Source: Phycisphaerae bacterium (GTDB taxonomy: Bacteria; Planctomycetota; Phycisphaerae; UBA1845). Taken from it: 6,264 nucleotides of DNA. The stretch lies in NCBI GenBank assembly GCA_029260195.1, contig JAJDDS010000589.1, forward strand, positions 1 through 6,264, given 5' to 3'. The notes below the pieces were generated by a model, which did not search any database, had not been told where the DNA came from, and saw only the letters and a program-made list of their open reading frames with translations. This document shows, piece by piece, positions 5,454 through 6,264 of this stretch (the first letter of the stretch is position 1; every line of letters begins with the position of its first letter). Both the position numbers and the translations under genes were made by a program.

Positions 5454-6149
5454 ATGCACGCGCGAATGGGGATCGTCTGTAGCTTGATCGGGGGTGTCGT
5501 TTGGGGGTGCAGTACTGTCCCGCTGGAGCGCCCAACGTTGCGAACCGTGGGGGCAATGACAGCCACGGAGCCGGCATCGCGACGTTTGGCATTCGAGCGG
5601 CGTCACGGCGGGTGCATTGACGTTCCCGAGGCGCGGCGGATCGAGCGGATCGCGGACGAGTTGTCGGGGCCGAACTGGAATGGTCCGAGAATCCGAGTGG
5701 GTGTATTGGCTTCGGAGCAGTCGAACGCCTTCGTGTTGCCGAGCGGATATGTGTATCTGACGTCGGGGATGGTGGAGTTGATTTGCACTGACGACGAGTT
5801 GGCAGCGGTAGTGGCGCACGAACTGTCTCATTTGGATGATCTGAGTGCGTTCAACAGTCTCGGCCTGGGACTCGACGAAAAGCTCACCGTCGAGGTGGAG
5901 GCGGACGAACGGGCGATTGCACTGTTGGTGAAAACGCAGTACGACCCATCGGCATTAATGCTGATGATTGCCAAACTGGCTGACGATCAGCCGGCGGGCT
6001 GGGCGGAGCACCGATGTTCGCGACTGGCTGCGTGCTTGGGCAACGGCGTCGACGGGGGAGTGGATGGAGAATCCCTCGCGCCCAATCATAATACCATGGC
6101 ATCGCTCACGCCGGGATCGAATTCCTCGGTCCGTTCCTCGGGATTTTGA
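5454..6149 (+). CDS. M48-family zinc metalloprotease, probable lipoprotein
   Basis: The 231-aa product has the zinc-protease motif HELSH (His122, Glu123, His126). Glu147 in EVEAD (147-151) is the likely third zinc ligand, and SNAFVLPSGYVYLTSGMVEL precedes the motif, as in M48 peptidases of the HtpX/Oma1/BepA type. These degrade or quality-control proteins at membranes or in the envelope. The N-terminus MHARMGIVCSLIGGVVWGC looks like a short lipoprotein signal with Cys19 as the lipidated residue, although Trp at -2 is unusual. I chose ATG 5454 because it supplies the Arg before the hydrophobic stretch; a TGA at 5448 blocks any longer form, and ATG 5466 is the alternative. No strong Shine-Dalgarno is seen. 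No transmembrane helices like those of HtpX are visible. The Ser/Gly-rich C-terminus is unlike the TPR tail of BepA. It is transcribed away from parB and has no obvious functional tie to it. Confidence 0.88.
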   Translation: MHARMGIVCSLIGGVVWGCSTVPLERPTLRTVGAMTATEPASRRLAFERRHGGCIDVPEARRIERIADELSGPNWNGPRIRVGVLASEQSNAFVLPSGYVYLTSGMVELICTDDELAAVVAHELSHLDDLSAFNSLGLGLDEKLTVEVEADERAIALLVKTQYDPSALMLMIAKLADDQPAGWAEHRCSRLAACLGNGVDGGVDGESLAPNHNTMASLTPGSNSSVRSSGF

Positions 6150-6264
6150 CACGCCGATTCCCGCCCGTGTCCGGGCGGATTCAACACTTTGCGTATGACT
6201 ATGTTTTGGTGCCGTTTCCACAGAGGTAGTGTGGAGGCGGGCCGCGGAAGTCGGTCCTCTCGGA
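6150..6264. other. Downstream region with terminator-like hairpin, otherwise unassigned
   Basis: CCGCCCG (6161-6167), loop TGTC and CGGGCGG (6172-6178) form a 7-bp GC hairpin 11 nt after the protease stop codon. No T-run follows, so intrinsic termination is only possible. A second hairpin, TCCACA (6217-6222) with TGTGGA (6230-6235), lies further on. An ATG at 6195 opens a frame running off the window (MTMFWCRFHRG...) that I do not recognise and would not call a gene. Confidence 0.4.
6161..6178 (+). terminator. Possible terminator hairpin after the M48 gene
   Basis: A perfect 7-bp GC stem with a 4-nt loop lies just after the stop codon, but the sequence after it is ATTCAAC and not T-rich. The position is right; the tail is weak. 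Confidence 0.35.

Noticed and set aside
4789..5487. 232-aa + strand reading frame across the parS region
   Set aside because: Arg/Pro/Ser-rich translation without a domain; it includes the parS palindrome and hairpin repeats, overlaps parB's upstream signals and runs into the protease gene.

Overview
The window is GC-rich bacterial DNA. The gene set and the short intergenic repeat modules look most like Planctomycetota (or a related Planctomycetes-Verrucomicrobia lineage). This is an inference from recalled repeat families and codon style; no 16S or other marker gene is present.

Left part (1-2835, + strand): the 3' portion of a large Eco57I/TaqI-type N6-adenine DNA methyltransferase (type IIG or BREX/DISARM-like accessory class; its N-terminus lies outside the window). 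It overlaps by ATGA a 245-aa Trp-rich helical protein of unknown function. The methyltransferase is a mosaic: the catalytic half and C-terminal tail use almost only C-ending codons, while the target-recognition half has mixed codons and lower GC. Its catalytic half also carries two palindromic repeat-like segments read in frame.

Middle (2836-3352): a non-coding, pyrimidine-rich spacer between two convergent genes. It is built from several tandem modules with 7-nt or 9-nt periods, and one 22-nt core occurs twice.

Right part (3353-6264): parB on the minus strand, with a conserved N-terminal ParA-contact motif, an unusually long disordered linker, a CTPase/parS-binding core and a C-terminal dimerisation domain. 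Upstream of it is a roughly 780-bp non-coding region holding a perfect 16-bp parS site, a second degenerate parS site, a likely parB promoter and a double GTGCCA-N5-TGGCAC hairpin repeat. The same hairpin occurs inside the parB linker. No parA is present. A divergent M48 metalloprotease lipoprotein gene follows on the + strand, then a short hairpin and unassigned sequence to the end.

Taken together, this is a chromosome-partition locus (ParB plus parS, so probably fairly near the replication origin) with an accessory DNA-modification locus beside it, in a genome where small palindromic repeats have entered the flexible parts of coding genes. No wholly new system is proven. The best leads are the unknown protein coupled to the methyltransferase, the repeat-derived in-frame insertions, and the 7/9-nt periodic spacer.
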